This document shows positions 22,179 to 33,900 of a stretch of 45,959 nt of DNA, piece after piece. This DNA is from Perkinsus olseni (lineage: Eukaryota > Perkinsozoa > Perkinsida), in the NCBI GenBank assembly GCA_013115125.1, contig JABANN010000264.1:1-45959 (forward strand). Direction: 5' to 3'. Positions within the stretch are counted from its first letter, which is position 1. Each line of letters starts with the position of its first letter. Below the pieces are notes generated by a model that saw only the letters and a program-made list of their open reading frames with translations, searched no databases and was not told where the DNA came from. Position numbers and translations under genes: made by a program.

Positions 22179-23998
22179 TCACATCGCGATCGAATATTCC
22201 CGCGCACTGCGAAGGAATCGACCCACCTCCTTCGTAGCGATCAGATAATCATCTTCATCATCATCCCAATCGTCATAGCCGCACAAAGTCACCTTCTTCG
22301 ACTTCGTCTTGTCCAAATTCTGATAATAACAACAATTTCAAAAACTAGTGGACACCGAAGGGCCCCCGGGCTTTCGACGATTGTAAAGTCAGAAGACCCG
22401 AAAGAACATAACACCTTCCCCTCCCACTTTCGAGCTATTGATGGCTTCTGCCCTCTTCTCTATCTTCTCCACTATCGCTCGGTGCCTCGCCGCCTCAAGG
22501 AGTCTCACTCGACCCCTCCGGGTTTCTGATGGCTCCCGTGCGTTGAAGTCGGGGATCTGCATCCGAGGGTCGTCGCCAGCCCGACTCTCGCAGGGAGTCA
22601 CCTTCAACGACGGCCACCGCACTTCATGATTCGGCCTGTAACGTGTGTACTCGGGCACTTCTCTGCTCAGGAGCTCCCGCCTGGTTGCGTTGAGAAATAG
22701 CAAGATTGCAAGATTATGCAAGATACTACCTGAGTCTATCCTCTCTACTCAGCGAAAGAAAAACGGCCGATGACAGCGGTTTGACAGGCGGCTTCGGTTT
22801 CCGCTGTATCGTCACCGGAGCTGGTTTCTTTACATGAACCGTTGCTTCAGCTGCTTTCTTTCTCCTTTCTAAACAGGAAAATATTCCCGGCACAGGGATC
22901 GAACCCGGGTGGAAAAAGAGTGTCTTCAGTCGCGTCGCCCTAACTCTAAAGCGTTCGAAAGAGCCGCTCGGAGCCGGATGGGAAGAGAATCTCCGCTACT
23001 TAAAATTAGAAATCGATTTATCCTTTGCAAGGCCCAGCGGGGAAGGGCTACACCCTCCCCAATGAGATACTAATTGTCGTTCTCTCTTCGTCACGCGCGA
23101 CGTTCCGATCGGAGCTCTTCTGCAGCTGAATCTAACACGTCCATTCAATAGAGTCCACGACGACCCTCATTTCTGATTCACAGGCATGCTGAAATTAGAA
23201 CTCTCCCACTCGTTCTCTGTGCAGCTCTCTCGCGATGCTCTTCCGAGTCCGATCCGCTGCACTTGGTTTCAAAACGATTAATTAGACGATAATTTTGATA
23301 CCACTCCATCCGTTCTTCGCACCCCTCCCCCACCTCTAGCCAATTCATGCCTCCGCAGCAGTGCGTTCATCAGCTCAGTCACCCCCATGTAACGACGCCG
23401 TCGCTTCTTCGACTTCTTCAGTTCCGCAATCGCAGCCGAGGATTGCCCCAGTGATCCCGTCTAAAACGGAGAGGCTGTCATCCTGCCTCTCAAACAAACA
23501 GCTCGTCAGCTCTCCGAAGAAAAATCCGTATTGACTGATACCAGGAAAAAAATTTACGATATAAAAGTATTCTAATAAATGAATATATATTTTCATACAG
23601 ATTCTCTATTTTCATTAAAATTTTTTATAAAAATTCAGGCTTGTTATGAATCACTAATATAATTGAAACTCCTGCGGAACGCGCCAGGAGCCGTTGTGAC
23701 GAGAAGAAGTGTAAATCGATTAACCGTTTCAGCCGGTTTTATAAAGATATATTTAATTCTATCCCCTCCAAGCTCACTGATTGGGATTTTCGGAGTTGAA
23801 CTTGCTGACGGAGCATGTGGGAGTAGTCGTACCAAGGGTCCACATCGAGTCCTGCGATGAAGAGCTAGAGGTGTCAGTGAAAAATTCACCAATCTCACCG
23901 AGTTGTTTTCGCAGTGCATCGAGCTCAGTGGCGGTCGACTTTCCTATCGCTGAGACCTCCCCTCCTGCGAGTAGGTAATTAGGAGATGACGATGACAT
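22179..23998 (-). CDS. Unrecognised protein whose gene contains a tRNA-shaped intron and 19-22 nt introns
   Basis: From ATG 23998 the exons read MSSSSPNYLLAGGEVSAIGK...SENPN, then HQYGFFFGELTSCLFERQ, TGSLGQSSAAIAELKKSKKR...LLRRHELAR, ADRTRKSIARELHRER, HACESEMRVVVDSIEWT, RAPIGTSRVTKRERQLVSHW, KKAAEATVHVKKPAPVTIQR, and RELLSREVPEYTRYRPNHEV...RAEAINSSKV. Introns of 21 nt (23209-23189) and 19 nt (23138-23120) sit between these. The intron after FERQ fits only with a GA donor and 22 nt. The intron 22999-22869 is essentially a tRNA-like sequence. Two ends are possible: TGA at 22275-22273, or a further exon ending CGYDDWDDDEDDYLIATKE and a stop at 22179. The protein is basic and helical; function unknown. 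Confidence 0.6.
22887..22977 (-). repeat. 91-nt class II tRNA-like sequence forming most of an intron
   Basis: On the - strand the ends CCGGCTC and GTGCCGG pair at six of seven positions, like an acceptor stem. CCGAGCGG resembles the D arm of Leu/Ser tRNAs and ACCCGGGTTCGATCCCTG is a T arm with B box. The length of 91 nt fits a class II tRNA. The anticodon stem cannot be drawn cleanly, so function as a tRNA is doubtful. It occupies 91 of the 131 nt of intron 22999-22869, whose removal joins NFK and RRKKAAEA in phase. Confidence 0.6.
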
Positions 23999-24351
23999 GG
24001 ACAGAGTTAACGAGTGCTGATGATGATGATGAATAGTAATAATGCGGTTCATCAGTACATTCACCCATACAGAGGAGTTTTTCAAGACGAGTAGCTCAAT
24101 TTTCGCTATGGAGGATCCACATCGGGGAGTGTCCTCTCCTCTACATCAAAAAGGGAGATGCGGACTACTTGAATGGACGCCATTGTGAGGACTCCGTCGT
24201 CTGTGAATTGGAAGCAGGTACTGCAAGTGAAAAGGCATCCTGAAGTTACCCATGCCCGAAATAATTGACCAAGTCGAATCAGTACAACTGGACGTAAGAA
24301 AAATTACGAGCATGTCGAAGTTAAAAGATACGCGGTAAAAACAAGATACGT

Positions 24352-27083
24352 TCAAGGTCTAAGTTCATCAAAATCGCCGATACCCAGCAGCATATCATTT
24401 GTTATGTCGAGTACCAGCATGTGACCCGGGCTATGCGTAACAAGAAATTCCGGACTGCCAGAAATTGCCCCGACGGTTGACGTCACCCCGCAGCACCAAA
24501 ATACACAGACCTAGAAAGAAAGGAATCTTTCCGCACGAAAATTGTTCATGCTAACCTCATCATCATGCACCTCAACCGCGTCACCGTAATGAGGAGGTTG
24601 GGAGACGTCGACGCCGATGGCCCTTCCGTCGCCGATGTGGACAGGTCGGCCGTGCGCTAGAGGATATTGACTAGTGATTTGTATAACTTGAGGTATCTAA
24701 GCATGAGAGGTTAACCTACGAAGTGCAAGAAAGGATGTTAAGATATCTTTGGCAGTGACCGAGGAAATCAAGCTGAGCTCGATATTTGTGGGGAAAATTT
24801 TTTCGAAGGAAATTTTCGAACTTATTTTTGATATTCTTACTTGATCTAGCCGGTAAGGCCGCATGGTCACGACCAGCACGCCGCCGAAGGGTCCAGCAAC
24901 CTGGGAGAATATAAATCGATCACGCGATCGATTTTACAGGACCCACCTTATTGGGTATGTTTGTACGATACATCGACACATTCTTGCCTTGAACCATATG
25001 CCTGGGTGGAGCACCTGCCTGCAAAAATGCCAAAGATGAATCGCTTCGCTCCGCCATTTTATATCGACCCATCACTGGTTAAGCTTATTACTGCAACAGC
25101 TAGCTGATGAAATGCAAGATACGGAATCAACAATCGATCGACCGTTTCATGCTTACTGTTCACCGGAACATCGAGACGTCTAGATAGCGGAAAAGATATC
25201 TCGGCAGTCGATTACAGAAGGTAATTTAGCTAATTAATTCCATAATGACAATGTTGTTCATAAATTTTAGAATTTCCGACTCAGCAGCAATTCGCTCTTT
25301 TTGCTCATGATTGTCTCAGCCAATTTGAAAAAGCACAGAGTTGCCGATGGAGTGGTATCATTTTCCCGATAAGATCCCCTTTTCCACGGAAAAAAATCAC
25401 TAATCAAAATTCTATTTTCGGAAGCATTTAATCGAAAATACAAAACAGGTTTCCCGTGACCACAGTGTCGCCATGAATCCAAATCGATCAACCGTTTCAC
25501 TTTCCTTTCACAAGTATCTTGCGGTGCGATCTCACCCGCGTCCGCCAGTTTGTCCTCCCATGAAAAGCTGCAGCCGAAAACGAAGCCAGTGAGGCCCTCA
25601 ACATCCTCGGGCACGCTCGTGTCCGCTCGCAGCACTTCAACCTTGTCATGACCGTTGTAAACTGTGTACTTGGGAGCGTCTAAAAATGAGAGAAAAATAT
25701 TTCACAGACAAACAATTTCCCATCCCTTCCCAAACCGGGTAGAATGGTTTGCTATACCACATTTCTACCAATAATTCATTGCGAAGTTCACAAACCACTG
25801 TTATATCATCGATTCTACCTCTTCAACTGAGTAACGTTTTACTATCAACTACTGATTGTGATGGTACGTCCGTTGCAAGATGACTGTACCATTATGCAAC
25901 ACATCATTCGAATTGTCAATAAATCTTCTGCGTGCGAGGCAAAGATATCTCGTTCAACATTCGCGAATCATCAATCAATGTCAGCGATGCTCGGGCGCAC
26001 ATTCCCGGCACGCTCTCTCATGATTGGCTATGAAAATCAACAGACAAGAGGAGAATACTCATCATCAGCTGGCGACAAATAACCTGTACCTGCTTGCAAA
26101 TAGGGAATCCAGAGACCCCCTCATAACCCGAATTGTCGGAGAGTTGGGTGTACAAAATTGTTGATGAGTTCGAAAAAAGGTAAACCCGCCGACACTCAAG
26201 GAAATCCCATAGGTTTTTTCCCTCTAATAAAGGAGCAGGCGAAAAAACGATTATTGCCGCGAAAATCGACCCTAGCGCCTCATCGATTCTCACAAATCCT
26301 GTGGAGTGCGTACTCACCGGTAAGGATATCAGCTCCCGGAGTTACGACAGCCGAGATCAACTTCAATCGACGATGACCGTTAGGGTCAGTGGTAGTGGTG
26401 GAATCGATCGTTTCCAATAAGGCGCATGCTTGCGGGTTGAGAGCACAGAAACGCTCGAAGTGGTTCTTGTACTTGGACGGGAGGATCACTAAGTTGGCCT
26501 GAAAGACATAGTAGATACGAACTACTTTCTATTCTAATCTCATAATTATACTAGCTAAAAAATCCTTTTCTAAATTACAGAAAATCTTGAAGTTCATAGT
26601 TCGTGCTTCATGGTGAGCGCACAAGCAAACGCGCAGCTGCAAAGGGTCCAGGAGAGATCCGTCAAGTTCAGTTCTAGTTGAACTACAACAGTCACAGCGT
26701 CCCTTTATGTCCCTCATACAAAGAATGATACGCTTAGAACAGGCGGGACTCAGGACGGGAAAGAATCCTGGAGCTACCTCGACAAATTCTAAATTCTCAA
26801 CATTGACCTTATTCCTTCGCGACTAGTTCGAGCGTTTCTAAACCAGTTCGCCCTAGGAGAACAATAGAATCAGCCCTAGTAGTAGGTAACAGCCAATCCC
26901 GCTTACCTGCACGTGTCCGGCTGCTTTACCCGACGTCGGGCCTGACCAAACACCATCCCTACACTCTTCACGGACCTTCGCAGCAGCAGTAGCGTCTACT
27001 GCATGATCTCGCAGTCTGAGAAAGGAGAACACAGCTGTTTCCATGCAGGGCGTCAGGCCAAAGCGCACCAGGTGGACACGCAT
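24352..27083 (-). CDS. D-glutamate cyclase-like protein (DUF1445 / YcsI family)
   Basis: Seven phased exons (27083-26907, 26498-26318, 25679-25536, 25014-24947, 24900-24841, 24696-24556, 24510-24352) give about 309 residues. Family landmarks appear in order: WSGPTSGKAAGHVQANLVIL, FERFCALNPQACALLE, TDAPKYTVYNGHDKVEVLRA, GFVFGCSFSWEDKLADAGAP, RHMVQGKNVSMYRTNIP, GPFGGVLVVTMRPYRLDQ, QITSQYPLAHGRPVHIGD, VCVFWCCGVTST and VTHSPGHMLVLDI. In animals the homologous domain (DGLUCY) converts D-glutamate to 5-oxo-D-proline in mitochondria; YcsI is the bacterial relative. Activity here is inferred. The GCSFSWE signature and all cysteine/histidine landmarks are intact. The start is uncertain: Met at 27083 or 27044, or an exon further upstream. 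Introns of 638, 521 and 408 nt are long and AT-rich compared with neighbouring genes. Confidence 0.85.
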
Positions 27084-27630
27084 GGGCTAACTGATACTTG
27101 TCGGAATCTCTCGGGAGTTTCAAAGTTCTCAGAATTTTCCACTCACATGCACTCTTCGTGGCCGAGTTTGTGAGACGTAAAAGAATTGCCATGCTTTTAG
27201 CGTGAGCCTCTCTAGCTAAGAACGTTAACGCGCTTTCGCAACGCTCTCTCAATAATGGTGATGATGGTGGTTCCGAGAAACTGCAGTCAATTTGTGTGCC
27301 GCGGTGAACGGTAACCGCGGAGTGACATCAAAAATCGACATGTAACCTATTTCCTCTCCGGCCGGAAGGGGACTTTCGGTCAACCTCTCTGGCTTGTGAT
27401 CGTCCTACCCGCACATGCCCTACGGCATTTAATCGACCACTTAATAAAAACCTGGCCCCTGTAAAGAAGAATCTTTCGTGACTATTTACCCCGCTAACCA
27501 GGTTCACGTAATAATGCTTTTATTCTACCAATTTTAACACTATTACTGAGTCAGATTATTCAACGCATACACTGTCTCTGACCCTTCCAGTTTGAAGCCA
27601 AGTATTTGACCGCGCGCCACGAAATACAAA
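27084..27630. other. Intergenic / possible 5' exons of the D-glutamate cyclase-like gene
   Basis: The - strand is open at 27252-26968 in another frame, so an additional 5' exon is possible, but none is supported. The 3' end of this stretch (27612-27626) carries the repeat motif GCGCGCCACGAAAT. Confidence 0.35.
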
Positions 27631-27633
27631 CCA

Positions 27634-27867
27634 TTAATACCTCCTCCCTAGCTCCTGTATGGCTCCTCTGGTCCTTTTCAAGGCCTTTCCCTCGTCCAAG
27701 TGAGTGTGCAGTTGTTTCTCATCACTATAATGCCATTTTCCGGTTTTTTCATCAAAAATAGCGTCCCCCACCATCCCATCGTATCCCGTCTCGAAGCTCC
27801 ACTTGCGGTCGGGCGGCATGAAACTGAAAAACTCTACCATCACGCACTCGGGTCCCTACGATGAAGT
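27634..27867 (-). CDS. Terminal exon of an unrecognised - strand gene
   Basis: After an acceptor-like CATCGTAG (- strand, about 27868) the frame reads GPECVMVEFFSFMPPDRKWS, then FETGYDGMVGDAIFDEKTGK, and ends QELGRRY at a TAA at 27634. Composition and codon use look coding: acidic, aromatic-rich, with a FDEKTGKWHY beta-hairpin-like stretch. If it is a single-exon gene the start is the Met at 27843 or 27840. Otherwise upstream exons should lie at 27900-28200, where a frame beginning MDLLNRERLGSVLDLPPLSH and followed by GTGATT exists but does not join in phase. The exon is flanked by inverted copies of the GCGCGCCACGAAATT motif (27612-27626 and about 27949-27963). Confidence 0.45.
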
Positions 27868-28840
27868 GTCAAGCTAAATCAGCTTATGCCCTCCTAAGGA
27901 GGGCCTCCTTCCTTTCGTGGAATATCTTCTGCGCGTGCGTGCAAGACAATTTCATGGCGCGCGAGAAGTGTAAATGAGCGTTTCAGGAACCCAAAAAGAG
28001 TTCTACACCAAGATCAGTCCCCTCCCATAGGTTTAGCGCCTCATCGTGGCGTGGGAGTGTTTACACGAAGCCAAACCGAACCTACCGCACTCGACAATCA
28101 CCCAGCGGGTGGTGACTGAGCGGCGGCAAATCGAGGACTGAGCCGAGCCTTTCTCTGTTCAGTAAATCCATGTTAGGAGCAACTCGAGGAGCAGTCCTTG
28201 GATCGATCTTAGGACTGCTTTATTTGTCTTTTACTCAACAGCACGACTAGTTCGTGGACGTAAGGCTAATTTGGTTTCCCCCTCCCAGTGTGGACGTTGT
28301 GTCGTGCCTATCGGTAACCCTGAAGGCAGCATGGTGGTAGGCTTCTGGTCATGGTACGCTCAACTCCGACTCTTAAGTGTGCTCTTCTGATGGTTAGGAC
28401 TGCTCACTTTCTTCACAAATGTGTGAAGAAGGACCTTGAAAGGGGTATACCATCCTAAATCATTGGCAGCGTCTGAGGTGTTCATGGGGAGAGGATCATG
28501 ATACAGAAAGTTCGTGGAAAAAAGCGGTTTCGTATTTTATGAGGAAATTATTGCGACGTGTCTTCTTTGCTGCTGTGGTGATGCAGAAGTTTGAGTGGTC
28601 GTGGACTGGGTGAAGCGCCAGGCTGGTGTCGCTTCGCCATATCTTATCAATCGTGCACGGTGGCTTAGGTTGCTATCTGCCCTTCAATGTAGTCCACCGC
28701 TAGAATTACGCGGTCAATTCATTGGGCAAGCTTAAAGCTCGACTAAGAAGTAGACCGAACTCTGAGAGTGTTCCGGATCTTGAGGAGTTTATCAAATTGA
28801 AATCAGTAAAAGAATTAGCAACTTCACAAGTAGTTGAATA
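27868..28840. other. Intergenic region
   Basis: Apart from the inverted repeat arm near 27950 (AATTTCATGGCGCGCGAG) and one possible short - strand exon near 28175-28104, no gene, RNA or repeat is supported in these 970 nt. Confidence 0.4.
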
Positions 28841-29479
28841 ATGAACCTGTTTGACGCAATTGCCGTTGTTGGACTCTCTCTGATCAGCATGTTGTCTCAT
28901 GTCCTTCTCGTCGTCTTTACCATATCCCGATCGGTCATCGCATCACAGTCCCGGGAGAATAAGTCAGACGCTATCAGAAAGCTCCGCACTGCTGTTGTTA
29001 ACATCAATAACCAATTAAACGACGTCGTAGAGGCCCTGAATGAGTTGCTCGGGGAAAAGCCTCCCTCGAACGACCTCCCTGAGGGTGTGGCGTCGGAGGA
29101 AGGCGTGGTTGTCGACCTCGAATGGCTCAAGAAAGCTATTGATGTCATGTATGGTGGAAGAGACTCGCCTGCGCACAGCGAAGGAAAAACAAAAGATACT
29201 CCTACGCACAGAGAAGGATATGCGGAAGATACCATTGCGCACAGAGAAAGATTCTCTTTTTCGTCGTTGCGGTCGAAAGACTTACGTGAGCAAGTATTCT
29301 CCTTGATCACCATCGGTGAGGATACCGCAGCTTGGCTTTGGGGTTGTGCTGTATGGCTTCTTATGTTGGTCATTGATATTGCCCTTTGTACGGTACTTAT
29401 GATATATGCTAAGGGGGGTAGTATTGATGTTAGGGACACTGTGAGTATGCAGGATTGGATACTATCACAAGTACGTTAG
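28841..29479 (+). CDS. Two-transmembrane coiled-coil protein with 11-residue repeats (hypothetical)
   Basis: An intronless 212-residue frame starts at ATG 28841. Residues 5-30 (FDAIAVVGLSLISMLSHVLL...) and about 168-193 (WLWGCAVWLLMLVIDIALCT) are transmembrane segments. Between them lies a predicted coiled coil (KLRTAVVNINNQLNDVVEAL), then an acidic hinge and 2.5 copies of an 11-residue repeat of the form HxEGxxxDTxx (HSEGKTKDTPT, HREGYAEDTIA, HRER). Both ends may face the same side of a membrane. No family recognised. The lack of introns is unusual here and suggests a young gene, a retrocopy or a lineage-specific family. Confidence 0.65.
   Translation: MNLFDAIAVVGLSLISMLSHVLLVVFTISRSVIASQSRENKSDAIRKLRTAVVNINNQLNDVVEALNELLGEKPPSNDLPEGVASEEGVVVDLEWLKKAIDVMYGGRDSPAHSEGKTKDTPTHREGYAEDTIAHRERFSFSSLRSKDLREQVFSLITIGEDTAAWLWGCAVWLLMLVIDIALCTVLMIYAKGGSIDVRDTVSMQDWILSQVR
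29173..29251 (+). repeat. 33-bp in-frame tandem repeat, about 2.4 units
   Basis: Units start at 29173, 29206 and 29239, each with GCACAG[AC]GAA[GA]GA, spaced exactly 33 bp. The unit is a multiple of three, so copy number can change without shifting the frame of the surrounding gene. Confidence 0.8.
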
Positions 29480-29784
29480 GGTTATTAGCGGACGTCTCTC
29501 GACTCTCGTTACCATTGTTCGGAGTGCTCTCCAGCGTTCAGCTAGCGTTGATGTATTTAATAACGGCTCGGGTGGATAATAGGTTGAAGAGAGTAATTAT
29601 CGAAAGCTACCGGCTGTTGGTCTCGTAAATATAGGTTTCGTCGCACGCTCTTGGCGAATTCATAGGGACGTACTAGACCGAGCTCTGATGTTCGGAGCTT
29701 GCTCGACATTCTCTCAAATTGATAACCGCGTCTGCCTTGAGTCTGGAGGGAATTCGCTTTTATAATATATACCATCTTGTTTAC
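29480..29784. other. Intergenic region
   Basis: About 300 nt between two small + membrane-protein genes. No further feature is seen; it should contain the promoter of the downstream gene. Confidence 0.4.
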
Positions 29785-30097
29785 ATGGATGGATCCACAC
29801 TACCTGCGCACTCGCCTGTAGAAGGTCTCGGTCGTGTTGTTTCTCAGCTGTCAATGAGTTGCCTGCTGGCCTTATCCCTCCGAGTGCTGTCCTTGTTTTT
29901 GGCGCCCGAGGACAGCCTCGCTGCCCATGTCATGGACGCCGCCCTGCTCACGTTGAGGGTCCTCGGTGTTGTCACGATGCTTGTTAACCAGGGCGATGGC
30001 AGGGAGAAAAAGGTAGTAGGGCTGTCCTGTACGATTCTTCGTGGATGTCTAAAACGATTTTTATTGGTCTACTCAGGCTCGTGTTTTTGTATGGTGA
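29785..30097 (+). CDS. Small two-helix membrane protein (hypothetical, 82 residues)
   Basis: Exon 1 (29785-30012) and exon 2 (30077-30097) are joined by a 64-nt GT-AG intron in phase 0. The product starts MDGSTLPAHSPVEGLGRVVS and ends GDGREKKARVFVW. Two hydrophobic segments (MSCLLALSLRVLSLFLA and VMDAALLTLRVLGVVTMLV) flank a short acidic loop, as in a membrane hairpin. An upstream in-frame Met at 29719 gives a longer, less likely N-terminus. No family recognised. If the intron is retained, the frame stays open to 30102 with a third hydrophobic stretch. Confidence 0.55.
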
Positions 30098-30975
30098 TTT
30101 AACCGGTGGAATGGACAGTTTGATGTGATTTTGCTGATTACATAATTTTGAAAATTTAGGAATGTTCTAGCGTTATTGATAGAATAGAAAAATATTAAGA
30201 GAAAATGGTAGTAAACGTGTCATGACGCGAAGTCAGTATGATTAGGACCGGAGTTAGCTCGTTTCGGGTCAGATATCTAGAAAAGATATCTGATTATCGA
30301 ATGCCTAAAAAGATAAACTAAAACAATTATGAAAAGGGAAATAAAAGAGATTGAGAGAGATACTATTAACATGTATTTCAATATGAATGTTATTCTCTGC
30401 CGGTCGTTATCGTTATATTGTAAACTTTTTTGTATTTGATTCTGATACTACTGTTGATGTATGACGGGCCCAGACCATGCTACTTAGTGAGTGGGCAGAA
30501 AACGAGAACTCTTTTCAGGAGAAGTTGTCTGCCCCCGTTCGGACATCTGCACACGCAAGGTCAGCGACTCCAACAAGGTATCATAGAAGGCAAGGAACAG
30601 TGAGAACGCCTGAATTCAGTGAGGGGGTGAAATGCGCTCACTGGGATTCGAACCGGGGTGTGAGGTGGCTGTTCGTCAAGCGTGTGGCTTTCACGCAGCT
30701 AGCTGTGGCTTGACCTTTATCGTCTCCTGTTGTGATCATTAGGATCGCCGATTGTAGAAGGCTGTCGGCCAAGGGTGGGCGCGGCGTGAGCGGCGCTTAC
30801 TGAGCGGAGCGAAGCGATTCATGTTTTATCAATTGATTGTAGCATGAGATATTAGTTGTTACTAGTGAATCAAGTGAAGTTGGGTTGGATGGGATTGAAC
30901 TTGGGTCTGTCGTATGCAAGTCCATGGTAGGACCCGGTAAAGCTGATTGGCGGTAGGTTTAAAGCTTGTTTAATA
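30098..30975. other. AT-rich intergenic region with a tRNA-like fragment
   Basis: The first 400 nt are AT-rich with no coding signal. Around 30640-30656 the - strand reads CCCCGGTTCGAATCCCAG, a T-arm/B-box match, with AAGCCACAGCTAGCTGCG upstream of it as a possible D arm. A full tRNA does not fold. Near 30800 there is GAGCGGAGCGAAGCGATTC, a motif found elsewhere in the window. Around 30893-30960 another weak tRNA-like segment reads CCCAAGTTCAATCCC on the - strand. Confidence 0.4.
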
Positions 30976-33900
30976 ATGAGTAGTGCTACTACAGCTCCAA
31001 TTGGGAAGGTTACGAAAAGGCGTGTGAGCACCAGTAAAGGGACGATGGAGGATCTCACTGTTCTCACCTACAATGTTGATACCGCTATCAAAGATATGCC
31101 TCAACGAATCAAGATACTGATTGAGGTAATACCACCTAATTACCCGGGTGGCACGATAGTAGATAGTAGAGGGGTAAGGGATTCCGTCAGGAAATTTTGG
31201 CGGTTATTCAAGGGTTCGTAGTTGTGTAATAGGAACCTTATAGTGCGTACTGTAACCTGGATTGGCAACCTGTAGGAGTGGAAGAGGTGTATTCTCTCGA
31301 AACCCATTGTGAAGCTTTCGGAGGGGTTAAACTTGGACGTATCAGGGGAATCGAAGACATATAGCCAGAGTTCGTTGATTGATATAACTTGAGTGGTCCT
31401 TCGCCAGCTACAACATTGCTGCCTCTCAGTGTCTCCAAAATCGTGATTATGATGTGGTATGTTTACAAGAAGTATTCAGTAGTGCTATGAAGGAAGCCAT
31501 CACCAACGGTCTCGAAGATCAATATTATGTAATGCTAGTGGCCCTGCGCCTCCGCTCCTCCGATAGTTCTTCCCATCTTCTCAGATATTATCAGCAGATC
31601 ATTCCGCGCCATTCTTCCCCTTCCAGTCATTCCTACCATCGATGCTGCTCACTATCGTGGCCAATGCTTTTCCACCGTAAGTAAAAGCCGCTGGGGGCCT
31701 CCTGATTTGCCTGGGAATAGGGAGCTGACCACTCTTCTATTTTCGTGGCGCGCGAAATATCTCCCGTCCGATCCGTCACTAGAAACTGGCTTCCTTGTAT
31801 TCCGCATCTTTCCTCTATCGGCGGGAGTGCACTGGGTCGTTGTGAACGACGCGCGATGTGGAAATAACTGGCATTCGTATTTTTCTCAGGATCCTACGGG
31901 CCCTGGCTTTCATCGCCGCAATTCTTGTCTGCCCGCCGGTTATGAGGTTGGCCTCACAATATGTGAGTCTGGCTAGCAGCATGGTCTTCTTCGTCGTCTC
32001 CTACCCGGAAGGTCCGGGGTTCGAGCCCTTACCGGGGGTCGAACTTGCGCGAGTTTCCACCCTCAGGTTTTCCATTGTCTCCAATACGCCAGCGCCTTCC
32101 ACAGCGAAGGTCGTTCTCAACCTTTCGACTACATGGGACTCACGATCCTTCTCAATAAGAAGAGGTTCAGTGACGCACAAGTAAGGAAAGTATCGCGCGC
32201 CACGAAATTCATTCTGGCTTCGTCGGGTCAGGTTGAATGTGCGGAGCCATTCCAAGTGCAAGGATATACCGCCCCTGCGACGGGATGGGGTTGGATATGG
32301 TTGTGGGTAAGCAACTCCGTCACTGCGCCACGAAATTATTGAGTTTCTTTCCATCTGTATCAGGTGGAATGGACCTTCCTTCGTCCGGGGTATCTGATTG
32401 TCTCCGGCGAGCTTAGTGGCGCGGCTGGTCAAATTCTAACTATAGTGGACCTTCATTTTGTTCTTGGAAGGGAGAGAGATTGTGTGAACCCTAACAGGAA
32501 GGCGCAGGCTGACGAGATACTCTGGGCCGTGGATCAGTAGGTCCCGGGTTCGATCCCTAGGAGGGTTCATTCTACCTCTCTTCAAAAAGGTACTCTCCTA
32601 AGAACTCCCAAGTTATCGTGTGTGGTGATCTCAATTGCTCGGCTTTCACTTTGGATGAGGACAAGATGGATCACGTAGAGCTGATGGTGAGAACGGACTT
32701 GTGCATGCGTGCAATTTTATTGTGTCCCCTGTCCCTTGGTAGATGTTTAGTCGTAACAAGTATCAAGATGCTCTGAAGGTCTTCAATCCCGAGGCCGGCC
32801 GACTTCCTGACGACCAAATGCGTAAGGTCATCACCAAGGCCCTTGCGGCTAGGCATCGCGATGGGGGCGTTGAGAAATCGCAAGAGAGCAAGAATTCTGA
32901 TAAATCTGCCGATGAGAAGAACGACGAGTCTCTTGAAACGGAGATCGCTGATGACGAGCCGAAGATTCAAGAGATAAGCGAGGACGAAGCTCCGCTAGTC
33001 GCCGAAGATACCGTTGAGGAAACGCAAGATTGCAAGAAAGTGGCGGAGCTCGACTCGGAAGTCGAAGAATCTCTAGAACGCCTGAAGTTGCCTATCACTT
33101 GGGATGGGGTGAGTCGCCTCGAGCGAAGCGCTGCCAAAAAGCAGCTTTTGAACGACAGGTGAACAACCCGAAGACGCGGATCAGCGATCCCGGTGCGGAG
33201 TTGCGCTGCGACTACGTCTTTCTGAGGGATGCACCAGAACCGGAGCTGAGGACGATCAAACTGGTTGAGAAGGAGGTTGGGCTAGGTTCACTTGTGCAAG
33301 GCTTCATAGCCATTCCCCGTCAGATGCGTATTGTGTTCGACGGGCTGACGAGTCCCGCTGAAGGCGTTGCTCCCCTTCCTATTGTTTCTGATCACTACGG
33401 GGTTCAAGTAAGACACCTTACTGAGCTGATTTCCCAGACGCTGTGGCTTCTCAGGTCTCCTTCGCACTGGAGAGAGTGTCGTCGTGAAGAGATCGGATGA
33501 GTTTCTGTAGAGTTGGCCGTTCGTCTAAGCGTCGAATGAAAGCGTTTAAAAACAAATTGTTCAACATTTATACTAGGCCGGGTTGCGTTAGTCGGGAATG
33601 GAATCTTTTCTGGGCGCGATTTCGAAGATGTTTTTGGCTCATCACATTCCGGGTGTGAGTGGACATCTGAACCCTCACCCTTGCCAAGAAGCCGACGTGG
33701 CCGACTGCGCACTGAAGGCCCTCCAAGAGAGGATCTTGTACGGCGAGTCGCCCATGGATAACATCAATCATGACGATTATGATCCACAGAAAGCCCTCCA
33801 TTGTAGTATAATTTCGTGGCGCAGTGACGTTTGATTGACTTTCACGGACGCCCAGATACAGTTCCGGATCCTTATGGTGAACATAACCATAATCATCCCA

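Noticed and set aside
27612-27963. Inverted repeats around 27634-27867 as a transposon with a gene inside
   Set aside because: The arms are only about 15 bp, one has a mismatch, and the enclosed exon shows no transposase features; the same motif is scattered in introns elsewhere.
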